Shown here piece after piece: positions 9,967-17,240 of a stretch of DNA of 64,000 nt; position 1 is the stretch's first letter; every line of letters begins with the position of its first letter. Below the pieces are notes generated by a model. The model saw only the letters and a list, made by a program, of their open reading frames with translations, was not told the DNA's origin and did not search any database. The stretch covers positions 3,906,001 through 3,970,000 of the forward strand of contig NZ_CP084703.1 of assembly GCF_020519665.1 (NCBI RefSeq), in the 5' to 3' direction. Origin of the DNA: Bacillus shivajii (GTDB taxonomy: Bacteria; Bacillota; Bacilli; Bacillales; Salisediminibacteriaceae). The position numbers were made by a program, and so were the translations under genes.

Positions 9967-10085
9967 GAAGAAACGTTTCTATAATGCGAAGTCTTGTTCT
10001 TCGTTATATGTTTGTTTATACATACAGGAATGGTGGTGAAACGTTTCAATTATTAATAGTATAAAATATATAGAAAGCGATTTCA
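9967..10085 (-). promoter_or_regulatory. control region of the GH3-GH94 operon: two operators and a cre-like site
   Basis: TGAAACGTTTCA at 10037-10048 is the perfect cluster palindrome and GAAGAAACGTTTCT at 9967-9980 is a variant. AGAAAGCGATTTCA at 10072-10085 resembles a CcpA catabolite-responsive element. Together they suggest induction by substrate and glucose repression. The rest of the 9914-10274 gap shows no gene. Confidence 0.6.
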
Positions 10086-10274
10086 ATATCTTTCATGGAT
10101 TTATCATTTTGTGCCAATTAATCACAAAAATGTGAGATCGAGAAAGTACGGGTGAGGGAATCCAAGCAAGGTCCTTATTTTAAAAAACATAGAGCTGCTG
10201 ACGTCGCAACTGTCATGCCCTCCCCGTAAAACTCATATAATGAATAGCAAAAATTTTGTTATGAAAGGAGCCCT

Positions 10275-11342
10275 ATGAACCATTCAAACCGTCCTCAAGG
10301 TAGACCGTACTTAACGACTAAGAAGTTGATGCCTGAAAACCAAGAAACACCGATTCAGTTTTTAAAAGGGAACGTCATCCATAAAAGCTTGTTTTTTAGA
10401 CGGAACCACTTTGCATACCCGAGCTTTACATCCTCTTTTTACTGGCTTCCAATTAGCGGTTCTGTACAAACACCAAAAGTTTTTTCCATACAAGAAATGA
10501 TGTCACTGCCTGCCAAAACGATTAAAACAGTTTCAGAATGCTCTGGTAATAAACGCGAATTTTTCGAACCAAAAGTGTTTGGGGAGCAATGGGGAAAAGG
10601 AGCAATTAGCCAAGGGGTTTGGAGAGGCGTCCCTTTACGAACACTCCTACAACATACTGGCATTGCGGACGAAGCAAAGGAAGTCGTTTTTGAAGGGTAT
10701 GATTTCGGAAAACGCGAGGACTCAAATGAGCTCCACTATTTTGCAAGAAGCTTACCGCTTCAAAAGGCGCTACATCCCGATACGATTGTTGCTTACGAAT
10801 ATAACAATGAAGCGATCACGTTTAAACACGGTTATCCACTGCGTCTCATCGTACCTGATTGGTATGCAATGGCCTCAGTAAAGTGGATCAAGCAAATAAC
10901 GGTGGTCGATCGACCTTTTAAGGGCCCCTACCAAACGGTCGATTACGTCTATTATCCTGACAAAGACAGTGACCGCGGGAAAATGCCCGTCACAACGATG
11001 AATGTCAATTCTACGATCCAGCAGCCTTTAGATATGCAATTGTTAGACGAAGGAACTCACCGCGTCCATGGAATCGCTTGGACCGGCAAAGGACATATCA
11101 CAAATGTTGATGTTAGTTTTGACGACGGAAAGACTTGGAACCCTTGCGAGCTTACTCCATCGCCAGAAAAATATAGTTGGATACGCTGGCACTATGATTG
11201 GGATGTCCACGAAGAAGGAGAGTACAACATTCTCTCAAGAGCTACGGATTCTACAGGTAGGGTACAGCCGAAGGAAGCGATGTGGAATCGAAAAGGGTTT
11301 GGCTATAACGCGCAGGATGAAGTGAAAGTGAAGGTGGAGTGA
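10275..11342 (+). CDS. sulfite-oxidase-like molybdopterin oxidoreductase
   Basis: 355 residues. The N-terminal molybdopterin-binding (Oxidored_molyb) domain contains the Mo-ligand cysteine in TVSECSGNKRE (Cys89). The FKHGYPLRLIVPDWYAMASVKWI segment is typical of plant-type sulfite oxidases. The C-terminal part (THRVHGIAWTGKGHITNVDVSFDDGKTW) is the Ig-like Mo-co dimerisation domain. No signal peptide or twin-arginine motif is visible, so it appears cytoplasmic. Natural substrate is unknown; sulfite or a related S- or N-oxide is possible. It starts at an ATG behind GAAAGGAG, and is transcribed away from the GH3 operon. It stands alone. Confidence 0.88.
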   Translation: MNHSNRPQGRPYLTTKKLMPENQETPIQFLKGNVIHKSLFFRRNHFAYPSFTSSFYWLPISGSVQTPKVFSIQEMMSLPAKTIKTVSECSGNKREFFEPKVFGEQWGKGAISQGVWRGVPLRTLLQHTGIADEAKEVVFEGYDFGKREDSNELHYFARSLPLQKALHPDTIVAYEYNNEAITFKHGYPLRLIVPDWYAMASVKWIKQITVVDRPFKGPYQTVDYVYYPDKDSDRGKMPVTTMNVNSTIQQPLDMQLLDEGTHRVHGIAWTGKGHITNVDVSFDDGKTWNPCELTPSPEKYSWIRWHYDWDVHEEGEYNILSRATDSTGRVQPKEAMWNRKGFGYNAQDEVKVKVE

Positions 11343-11680
11343 CGTTCTTCATGAATCCTGAGCCCGGTGGATAAACAGAACGAATCTATCGGGCGAACTT
11401 GGTCAACGATTTTTTTCACGATCGCTCGATTTTCTTCATTACATAAAAACATTGTGAACACCGGCAGAAATGGATTTCATAGAGAGCCGACGATTTTCAC
11501 GAGAAGAAATTTGCAGCATTTTCCACGTTCCGCCGTCGGTAGTAGGGATATTAGTTTAACTGAGAATATGAAATGTTCATGTCATTACTGACAGGATCAC
11601 CCCCACCTCGCATAGGACAATGACACCACAACATACATTGGAGAAAATACCTTATTAGTCGAAAGGAATTGGTCATAACT
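11343..11680. other. intergenic stretch without a recognisable gene
   Basis: No open frame here has a convincing ribosome binding site or protein-like composition, and no clear terminator follows the oxidoreductase. A GAAAGGA near 11661 serves the next gene. Confidence 0.5.
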
Positions 11681-12085
11681 GTGAATAAAAGATTCTGGAG
11701 TTTTATCTTTTGTGCGATTGTCTCTATGTTGTTGATAACAGGCTGCAGTGAGGGTGCGACAATGATATTCGGTACAGGAATGAATGATGATGGTGTGACT
11801 GGTGAACAAAGTACATTTTCTCAATACGAAACCATTTATGATGAGATTTCACTAAGCTCCTCTTATGGAACAAGCACATACGAAGTCTTTTTACTAAAAG
11901 CCTCTGCTGGCGGTGGTGAACAACTGTTTGACCGTTGGAAAGAAGAAGTAGATCCTACCTGGGATCACTCATTCGGCATCTTTCATGAGCCAAACTACCA
12001 CGGAATTTTAGAAACTGGTGATTATGTCGTTCGTGTTTTCGTAAATGACGAGTTGTTAACAGAAGGGACGTTTACAATCGAGTAA
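11681..12085 (+). CDS. small lipoprotein, unknown function
   Basis: About 134 residues from a GTG at 11681. A TTG at 11669 lies too close to the GAAAGGA ribosome binding site. The protein begins MNKRFWSFIFCAIVSMLLITGCSEG, a lipoprotein signal with the lipid-modified Cys in ITGC. The mature domain is compact and beta-rich, ending GDYVVRVFVNDELLTEGTFTIE. This is the form of small Ig-like ligand or partner-binding domains in Bacillus lipoproteins. I do not recognise the family. It probably sits on the outer face of the membrane. A 48-codon gene follows 58 bp downstream. Confidence 0.75.
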   Translation: MNKRFWSFIFCAIVSMLLITGCSEGATMIFGTGMNDDGVTGEQSTFSQYETIYDEISLSSSYGTSTYEVFLLKASAGGGEQLFDRWKEEVDPTWDHSFGIFHEPNYHGILETGDYVVRVFVNDELLTEGTFTIE

Positions 12086-12143
12086 ATGAGTGATATAGCG
12101 GTGCACTCTTGACTAACCGTGCCAAAATCAAGGAGGTGCTTTC

Positions 12144-12290
12144 ATGAAAATGATAGATTTGCAAATGGTCGCCTTCGTCAGCACATCCTTACTCCATGAT
12201 TACTGGATCTACTATGGGCTTCCAAGATTTTATTATTACGAGATGCAAGACACCAAAAAGCCTCCGACACAAAATAAGCGGCTCGTCTAA
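12144..12290 (+). CDS. 48-residue hypothetical protein
   Basis: An ATG at 12144 is preceded by AAGGAGGTG at ideal spacing, one of the best ribosome binding sites in the window. The frame runs 48 codons to TAA. It begins MKMIDLQMVAFVSTSLLHDY, has an aromatic-rich middle (YWIYYGLPRFYYYEM) and ends in a basic, proline-containing tail (KKPPTQNKRLV). There is no signal peptide or clear membrane helix. I do not recognise it. It is co-directional with the lipoprotein upstream and may share its transcript. Confidence 0.55.
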   Translation: MKMIDLQMVAFVSTSLLHDYWIYYGLPRFYYYEMQDTKKPPTQNKRLV

Positions 12291-12340
12291 GACTATAAAA
12301 GGCACTAAAAACCCAACACCCCATGTTTTTTTGTGAATTC

Positions 12341-12370
12341 CCAGGTGTTTTCCAGATGTCAAACACCTGG
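12341..12370. repeat. 10-bp inverted repeat, REP-like hairpin
   Basis: CCAGGTGTTT and AAACACCTGG flank a 10-nt loop. No T-run follows on either strand, so it is a poor terminator. Its CCAGGTG/CACCTGG arms resemble the hairpin core of the dispersed element described at 12638. Confidence 0.5.
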
Positions 12371-12429
12371 AAATTGTGTGGAAATCGTTTGAGGATAGTT
12401 AATTTAACATAAGATATTTCAAATTTGTC

Positions 12430-12608
12430 TTGTCCACAAGTTACCCACAACTTTGAAACAACTTATCAACAATTTGTTAATAAGTAGCCACTATAGAGTG
12501 AAAATATTCATATCTTTATAAATTACCACAAATGTTATCAACAGATATCGAAATTAATTAACATATTGTGCACAGGATACCCACACAATCCACAATTTCT
12601 GTGTATAA
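12430..12608. other. cluster of DnaA-box-like 9-mers in AT-rich intergenic DNA
   Basis: Within 180 bp there is one perfect box on the reverse strand (TGTGTATAA, 12600-12608). Four 9-mers have one mismatch to TTATNCACA: TTGTCCACA 12430, TTACCCACA 12441, TTATCAACA 12463 and TTATCAACA 12535. Two looser sites are at 12577 and 12586. No gene covers this stretch. It could be a DnaA-titrating cluster like those outside oriC in Bacillus subtilis; no dnaA or dnaN gene is present. Confidence 0.45.
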
Positions 12609-12619
12609 CTATACCTACA

Positions 12620-13207
12620 TCATACACTCAACGGTTGTTCGACATTTTTCGGGAGGTCTCTGGTACCACTCACCCACTCTCGGTAAGCTTTTCTCTGTTC
12701 TTCCTCGGCGCCTGAGAAAAAGCCTAGGATCAAATTTTGATTGAAGTATTTTGGAGGGACACCAATGTCAGACGCATAAAAATGATAGCTACTCCACGGG
12801 TATTCTGCTGGGTACTCCACCATCTTCGCCTTCACTGGATTGAGATCAATATACCGACTCACTTCCAATATGCCTCGCTCATCATTGACAGGAGTCGAAT
12901 GGAACCTACTCTCAAACACGTACCCAGAGAAACAATACTTAATATTAAAGTAATTCGCGTACCGTTTGTTAAAAAGGGCCATCACCTTGGAAACTGGCTG
13001 CTCGCTCGTCCGAATCAAAAAATGAAAGTGATTCGTCATAAAACAATAAGAAATCATTTCAAACGGTGCCTTTTCATACACATCGCTTAACATATAAAAA
13101 GCTTCAACATGATCATTTTCATCCAAAAACAAAGGATCACGCCTCACACCACGGCTAACTACATGAACAAACTGATTAGGAATCCAAATTCTACGTTTCC
13201 TACCCAC
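12620..13207 (-). CDS. Y1/HUH transposase, REP-associated tyrosine transposase (RAYT) family
   Basis: 195 residues. The HUH metal-binding motif is MTNHFHFLI (about residues 58-66) and a candidate catalytic tyrosine lies in NKRYANYFNIKY. CFSGYVFESRFHS and SRYIDLNPVKAKMV are typical of the Y1_Tnp/TnpA_REP family, which nicks and rejoins single-stranded DNA at hairpins. The GTG start at 13207 has AAGGTGG upstream. The 3' end of the gene itself contains one copy of the roughly 30-bp hairpin repeat found 12 times in the window, so these residues (SGTRDLPKNVE) are encoded by the repeat. The enzyme is likely domesticated and the candidate mobiliser of those repeats. Confidence 0.88.
   Translation of the reverse strand: MGRKRRIWIPNQFVHVVSRGVRRDPLFLDENDHVEAFYMLSDVYEKAPFEMISYCFMTNHFHFLIRTSEQPVSKVMALFNKRYANYFNIKYCFSGYVFESRFHSTPVNDERGILEVSRYIDLNPVKAKMVEYPAEYPWSSYHFYASDIGVPPKYFNQNLILGFFSGAEEEQRKAYREWVSGTRDLPKNVEQPLSV
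12638..12667 (+). repeat. dispersed 30-bp REP-like element, copy 1
   Basis: TTCGACA-N6-GGGAGGT followed by a short hairpin (here degenerate, CTCTGGTACC). This copy lies inside the 3' end of the transposase gene. Confidence 0.75.
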
Positions 13208-13384
13208 GCCTATCCACCTTTCTTATTGAATTTTTAAGGTTAGTTTGGAAAAATAAAAGTGAAAAAGTAAGTCTCGAGGGTTGTTGATGAGGATAATAAA
13301 GGTAATAATGATTATAGCATATTTTTCCAATATATATATATTACCTGAATCAGTGATGAAATAATTTATTCTTTTACTCGAATT

Positions 13385-13580
13385 CGTTACTGGCGGACGC
13401 TTTCCCGAGGGCTTGTCTTCAGCTAACTTAGGCTCGATTACCCTTCGCCTAAGTGGATCTTCAGCTCGTTGTTCCTGCGATTACTCGTCACAGATAAACA
13501 GTACTCCTGCGGTTACTCGTCGCAGCTCGAAGCAGTTCGAAGAAGTATTGCTCGTCGCTGACCCTCTGGGAATCGCCCCC
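13385..13580. repeat. GC-rich Bacillus-type intergenic repeat, copy A
   Basis: Much richer in GC than its flanks, and contains the recurring phrases known from abundant Bacillus intergenic repeats (CTTCAGCTAACTTAGGCTCG, CTAAGTGGATCTTCAGCTCG, CTCCTGCGGTTACTCGTCG). Open frames here have no ribosome binding site and are not considered genes. Confidence 0.6.
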
Positions 13581-13781
13581 TTTCGTTACGATCACTTCAA
13601 AATAAAACGTACATTTAATGGTAAATTTATAATATCATTGGTTTCATTGCGCAAAAGCGGAATTATGAAATTGATTCAAGCACCTAAAATTATATAATTT
13701 TCTATCTTACAAAAATTAATTTTGTAAGGTTTAATTGGTAATTTTGAAAACAAATAAAATACCAATAACGTTGATATGATA

Positions 13782-13893
13782 GGAACCTGGGAGACTCCTG
13801 CAGGAAAAGCGAGCCTGGTGAGACCCAGCAGAACGTAACGGAGTGGAGTTCGAGGAGGCTCACGGTTCGCCCGCGGAAAGCGAGCAGGTGGAA
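13782..13893. repeat. GC-rich Bacillus-type intergenic repeat, copy B
   Basis: Contains GGGAGACTCCTGCAGGAAAA, GAGGAGGCTCACGGTTCGCC and CGCGGAAAGCGAGCAGG, phrases of a widespread Bacillus repeat. It appears to be inverted relative to copy A at 13385, with about 200 bp of AT-rich DNA between them. Confidence 0.6.
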
Positions 13894-13974
13894 AGCATAT
13901 CAAAATCTATTATCACGGATTCAGGTATTAATAATCAGCCATGCAAAGTTTTAGTAAACTGAGGTGAATTCAAA

Positions 13975-14523
13975 TTGGTAAATAGAGAAGAACTTCTATA
14001 CATTGCCGGACAAACCATCCACACTCTAAGATCTGAACGCGGTATGTCCATCAAAGAATTAGCAAATAAATCAGAGTTAGATAAAAAACACTTAGAAGAA
14101 ATAGAACAAGGAAAGAGAGAACCCAACGCCTCTGATATATACGATAAAGCCCTAGCTCTTGAGATAGAGGTACCTGAAATATATCTAATAATACAACGTA
14201 AATTGAAAGAAAACGAACAACCTGGAGGTAAAAAAATGAACGATCAAGATCTACGACGAGAGCACAGCGCTATAATCGGTAACAACATCCGTAAAAACCG
14301 AATGAAAAAAGGCCTATCAATACAACAATTAGCGGATTTATCATGTCTAATTGAGGATAAGTTGAAGAACATTGAAGAAGGCATAAGCGAACTCGAAGTT
14401 TATGATGGATCTTTAATCGCTCGTGCTCTTAACGTATCAATTGATGAAATAGTACCTGGTAGAGGTGATGAGGTGATTGAGAAAATGTACGAAGATGCCG
14501 AACGAACAAAAAAGAAATATTAG
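13975..14523 (+). CDS. double XRE-family helix-turn-helix protein
   Basis: 182 residues from a TTG at 13975, 8 nt behind GAGGTG. It has two tandem HTH_3 domains: residues about 9-65 (IHTLRSERGMSIKELANKSELDKKHLEEIEQGKREP) and about 98-155 (IRKNRMKKGLSIQQLADLSCLIEDKLKNIEEG). The two are joined by a short linker. It probably binds DNA as a repressor-like regulator; there is no sensor domain. Within the linker, GGAGGT precedes an in-frame ATG (14236, codon 88) at 7 nt, so the second HTH could also be made alone. No obvious partner or target is adjacent. Confidence 0.8.
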   Translation: MVNREELLYIAGQTIHTLRSERGMSIKELANKSELDKKHLEEIEQGKREPNASDIYDKALALEIEVPEIYLIIQRKLKENEQPGGKKMNDQDLRREHSAIIGNNIRKNRMKKGLSIQQLADLSCLIEDKLKNIEEGISELEVYDGSLIARALNVSIDEIVPGRGDEVIEKMYEDAERTKKKY

Positions 14524-14578
14524 CTAAAAAAGCATCTCAAAAGAAAAATTAAATTCACAATTACTCTTTCAATCGAAA

Positions 14579-14618
14579 AACTCCCAACGGACGAAATGTT
14601 CCGCTGGGAGTTTTTTTA
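14579..14618 (+). terminator. rho-independent terminator after the double-XRE gene
   Basis: Arms CTCCCAACGGA (14581-14591) and TCCGCTGGGAG (14600-14610), followed by seven T. Confidence 0.85.
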
Positions 14619-14634
14619 CTTACCAACCAAAGTC

Positions 14635-14664
14635 TTCGACATATTTGGGGAGGTGACTGGCACC
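14635..14664 (+). repeat. dispersed 30-bp REP-like element, copy 2
   Basis: TTCGACATATTTGGGGAGGT then GACTGGCACC. It ends exactly where the stop codon (TTA on this strand) of the 28-codon minus-strand gene begins. Confidence 0.8.
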
Positions 14665-14751
14665 TTAGAAAAGCGCTATGATGGCTACCCAAATCGGTAG
14701 ACTCAATAGCGTTCCCCAAAAGAGGCCTTTAAAGAAATTTCCATCGTCCAT
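14665..14751 (-). CDS. 28-residue membrane protein
   Basis: An ATG at 14751 lies behind AAGGTGGAGGT and opens a 28-codon frame, MDDGNFFKGLFWGTLLSLPI then WVAIIALF. That is a short polar N-terminus and a single hydrophobic helix. Small proteins of this form are common in Bacillus, usually with unknown role. A longer in-frame extension upstream (to 14856) lacks a ribosome binding site. It lies downstream of the ZIP transporter on the opposite side of a repeat; copy 2 of the REP-like element abuts its stop. Confidence 0.6.
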   Translation of the reverse strand: MDDGNFFKGLFWGTLLSLPIWVAIIALF

Positions 14752-14874
14752 TCTTACCAACCTCCACCTTTCTTTAGGAAGTATTGGTAATAATCTCACA
14801 TAATAAACGTTCCACCCACAAAAAATGAGCGAAGACGTCATCTCCTTATTATTCATTTGATCTATTAGTCGCCA

Positions 14875-14904
14875 TTCGACAAAACCCGGGAGGTCACTGG
14901 CCCC
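14875..14904 (+). repeat. dispersed 30-bp REP-like element, copy 3
   Basis: TTCGACAAAACCCGGGAGGT then CACTGGCCCC, ending directly at the ZIP-transporter stop codon. Confidence 0.8.
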
Positions 14905-15696
14905 CTAAATATAATGCAGCCAAAGGGCGATGAAGACGCCCATCGACGTGACGATACCAACAGTTGGACCTCCTTCTTTGTAGGCTTCTGGCATCATCGT
15001 CGAAGCGACCATTGCAATGATCGCACCGCCAGTAAAACTGCTGACGATCGCTATCACACTGTCCGATGCATCATCCAATAGTGTCGCACCGGCTAACGAA
15101 CTAAGCGCAGAGAAAAATACAACAAGTGCCCACATAATCAATATTTTTTTCCGCGAAAAACCGCTTTTCCTTAAGCCAACTGTACTCGACAAGCCCTCAG
15201 GAATATTACTAATAAACACCGAGACAACGAGCGCTAGGCTAACAGACTGACCACCAATTAAACTCACTCCAATCATCGCTGACTCAGGCAACGTGTCCAT
15301 CACCGAACCGATAAAAATTCCCATTCCTGACGTTTTCCCTCCACCTTGGCCAGACGCTGAGGAAGCGATGCCCGAATCTGAAAACAACGTTCCATCTTTT
15401 TTATAGGCACGATCTGATTGTTTCCGCTGGTGCCCACCGCCTTTATACGAAATTAAGATATCTAATATCGTAAAGATGATTGCTCCGCCTAAAAAGCCGA
15501 TCGCCACCTCCATAAAGCCGCTAATTTCAAGCGACTCCTGCAAAAGCTCGTACGTCGTTGCACCAATAAGTGCACCAGTACCAAGCGCCATAATATATCC
15601 AATGATTCGCTTCGGGATCGATAATTTCAGTGCCATAATTGCCCCAAACATCGTCGCTGAAGCCGCAAACGTCCCCCAAAAAAGGGCATTCCACAT
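14905..15696 (-). CDS. ZIP-family divalent metal transporter
   Basis: 263 residues with about eight membrane helices. The ZIP signature region in helices IV-V is present (MDTLPESAMIGVSL and VFISNIPEGLSSTVGLRKSG). The usual His of the HNxPEG motif is Ser in SNIPEG, as in several bacterial ZIP-like proteins. The cytoplasmic loop between helices III and IV is short, with Gly/Ser/Lys-rich sequence (KGGGHQRKQSDRAYKKDG) rather than a His-rich stretch. It should move Zn, Fe or Mn across the cytoplasmic membrane; the metal is unknown. It stands alone and its stop codon abuts a REP-like element. Confidence 0.85.
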   Translation of the reverse strand: MWNALFWGTFAASATMFGAIMALKLSIPKRIIGYIMALGTGALIGATTYELLQESLEISGFMEVAIGFLGGAIIFTILDILISYKGGGHQRKQSDRAYKKDGTLFSDSGIASSASGQGGGKTSGMGIFIGSVMDTLPESAMIGVSLIGGQSVSLALVVSVFISNIPEGLSSTVGLRKSGFSRKKILIMWALVVFFSALSSLAGATLLDDASDSVIAIVSSFTGGAIIAMVASTMMPEAYKEGGPTVGIVTSMGVFIALWLHYI

Positions 15697-15889
15697 GGCG
15701 GATGCCTCCTAAATGTAAGTATGACGAAATGCCGCACCTTTTCGGGTAAAACTAGAGCAATGCCCTGAAACAGTGCAGCAAAAATAAAGAAAGATGATTT
15801 TCTTTTACTTTCTGCAAATCATTGGAAATTATACTGTGAATCATACAGCCTTTCATAACAAGGTATGCAAGGTATGCTGGTCGCACGTT

Positions 15890-16051
15890 TTCTACATAAA
15901 GTTGAATTGTATTCAGTCCATAGTTGCCTGTATCGACTTCAAAGTTGATCGTATTTCTTTATAAGTTGATCGATTCACATCAAAGTTGCTTGTATCCACT
16001 TCAAAGTTGCTCGTATTAACTCCGAAATTACTTGTATCCCACCTAATACAA
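15890..16051 (+). repeat. array of about seven 21-bp AGTTGCTTGTATTC-type repeats
   Basis: Degenerate units of about 21 bp built on AAGTTGCTYGTATYNACTYC repeat in tandem between the ZIP gene and the glycerate kinase terminator. The last unit forms a small hairpin (ACTTGTAT ... ATACAAGT). Similar units occur at 19130, 25231, 47078 and 48908. No coding gene is supported in the 15697-16102 gap. Confidence 0.7.
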
Positions 16052-16055
16052 GTTG

Positions 16056-16084
16056 CAAAAAAAGCTGTTGAATCTCAACAGCTT
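16056..16084 (-). terminator. terminator of the glucosylglycerate operon
   Basis: Arms AAGCTGTTGA and TCAACAGCTT; on the minus strand they are followed by a T-run (A-run at 16057-16063). It lies 19 bp past the glycerate kinase stop. Confidence 0.8.
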
Positions 16085-16102
16085 ATCATAAAGTATCAAG
16101 TT

Positions 16103-17230
16103 CTATCGACATACCTTCATCACTTTATAAACGACTTCTTCTAATAGTTCTGGCCCTCGTTCCATCGCCCCCTCTAATGAAATGAGCTCATGAATAATTG
16201 GGAATGCAACGAGGTGACTAAGTTCTTTTTCTTTTTCAACAAATCCTTTTGAGATCGAACCAGCGAACAAAATGACACGCTTATTTTTTTCCTCAGCTAA
16301 ACGAACAACCCCCATTGGCCCTTTGCCAAAAAACGTTTGTTCATCTAGCTTACCTTCTCCACTTATTACGAGATCTGCCCACTCGATTTTTTCTTCCATC
16401 GAAGTAAGCTCCGCAACAAGGTCAAAACCGTTTTGCATTTCTGCGTTCAAATACGATAATAAAGCAAATCCGAATCCACCGGCAGCCCCTGCTCCTGCAT
16501 GCTCGCGATAGTCTTTATGCATCGCTTGAACTGTGCAATCAGCAAATTTTTTCATTCCTCGTTCAAATAGATCAAGTTGATCAGGCTCAACACCTTTTTG
16601 TGGACCAAAAACTGCGACTGCCCCATTCGATCCAAGTAGTGGGTTCTCCACATCCGATGCGATTGTTACTTTTACCTCGCAGAGCCGTTCATCCATGCCT
16701 GAAATGTCAACTTCATGAATGCGGGATAATTCACCGTTGACTCGCTCTACAGCATTATCATTTTCATCTAAAAACTTTACACCGAGCTCTTGAAGAAAAC
16801 CAGTACCGCCATCAACAGTCGCACTACCGCCAAGGCCAATAACAATCTCCTTAGCACCTTTATTTAAAGCAGACTTCACAAGATCACCTGTTCCGTGAGT
16901 AGATGCTTTAAACGGATTTAATTCGCCTTCCTCTAAAAGCGTTATCCCCGAAGCTGCAGCTGTTTCAATGATCGCTAGCTTTCTTTTTTCATTCCACGCA
17001 TAATAGCATTCAATTTGCCTACCAAGAGGATCAATTGATTTTTCCACAACTTTTTCACAATCAAGTGCATGAATAAGTGCATCAACAGTGCCTTCGCCGC
17101 CATCTGCCATTGGCAATGTTTGAATATTGGCGGACACTGAACTGCGTTCAATCCCCTTATGAATCGCATTTGCAGCTTCAATACTCGACATCGAACCTTT
17201 AAATGAATCTGGCGCAATGAAAATGTTCAT
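16103..17230 (-). CDS. glycerate kinase (GlxK/GarK family)
   Basis: 375 residues. The N-terminus MNIFIAPDSFKGSMSSIEAA, then LPMADGGEGTVDAL and KEIVIGLGGSATVDGGTG, are diagnostic of the glycerate kinase type 1 family. It phosphorylates D-glycerate with ATP, usually to 2-phosphoglycerate, feeding lower glycolysis. It starts 10 bp after the GH13_18 phosphorylase stop, so the two are translationally close. The pairing makes sense if the phosphorylase releases glycerate from glucosylglycerate. It is the last gene of the operon and is followed by a terminator. Confidence 0.93.
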   Translation of the reverse strand: MNIFIAPDSFKGSMSSIEAANAIHKGIERSSVSANIQTLPMADGGEGTVDALIHALDCEKVVEKSIDPLGRQIECYYAWNEKRKLAIIETAAASGITLLEEGELNPFKASTHGTGDLVKSALNKGAKEIVIGLGGSATVDGGTGFLQELGVKFLDENDNAVERVNGELSRIHEVDISGMDERLCEVKVTIASDVENPLLGSNGAVAVFGPQKGVEPDQLDLFERGMKKFADCTVQAMHKDYREHAGAGAAGGFGFALLSYLNAEMQNGFDLVAELTSMEEKIEWADLVISGEGKLDEQTFFGKGPMGVVRLAEEKNKRVILFAGSISKGFVEKEKELSHLVAFPIIHELISLEGAMERGPELLEEVVYKVMKVCR

Positions 17231-17240
17231 AACAATCTCC

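Noticed and set aside
11367-11591. 74-codon plus-strand frame after the sulfite-oxidase-like gene
   Set aside because: No ribosome binding site and composition unlike protein; treated as non-coding.
12430-12608. Chromosomal or plasmid oriC
   Set aside because: DnaA-box-like sites are present but there is no dnaA, dnaN or rep gene and no clear DNA-unwinding trio; kept only as a DnaA-box cluster.
13413-13903. Frames of 75-94 codons on both strands
   Set aside because: They fall within GC-rich Bacillus repeats, lack ribosome binding sites and have no protein-like features.
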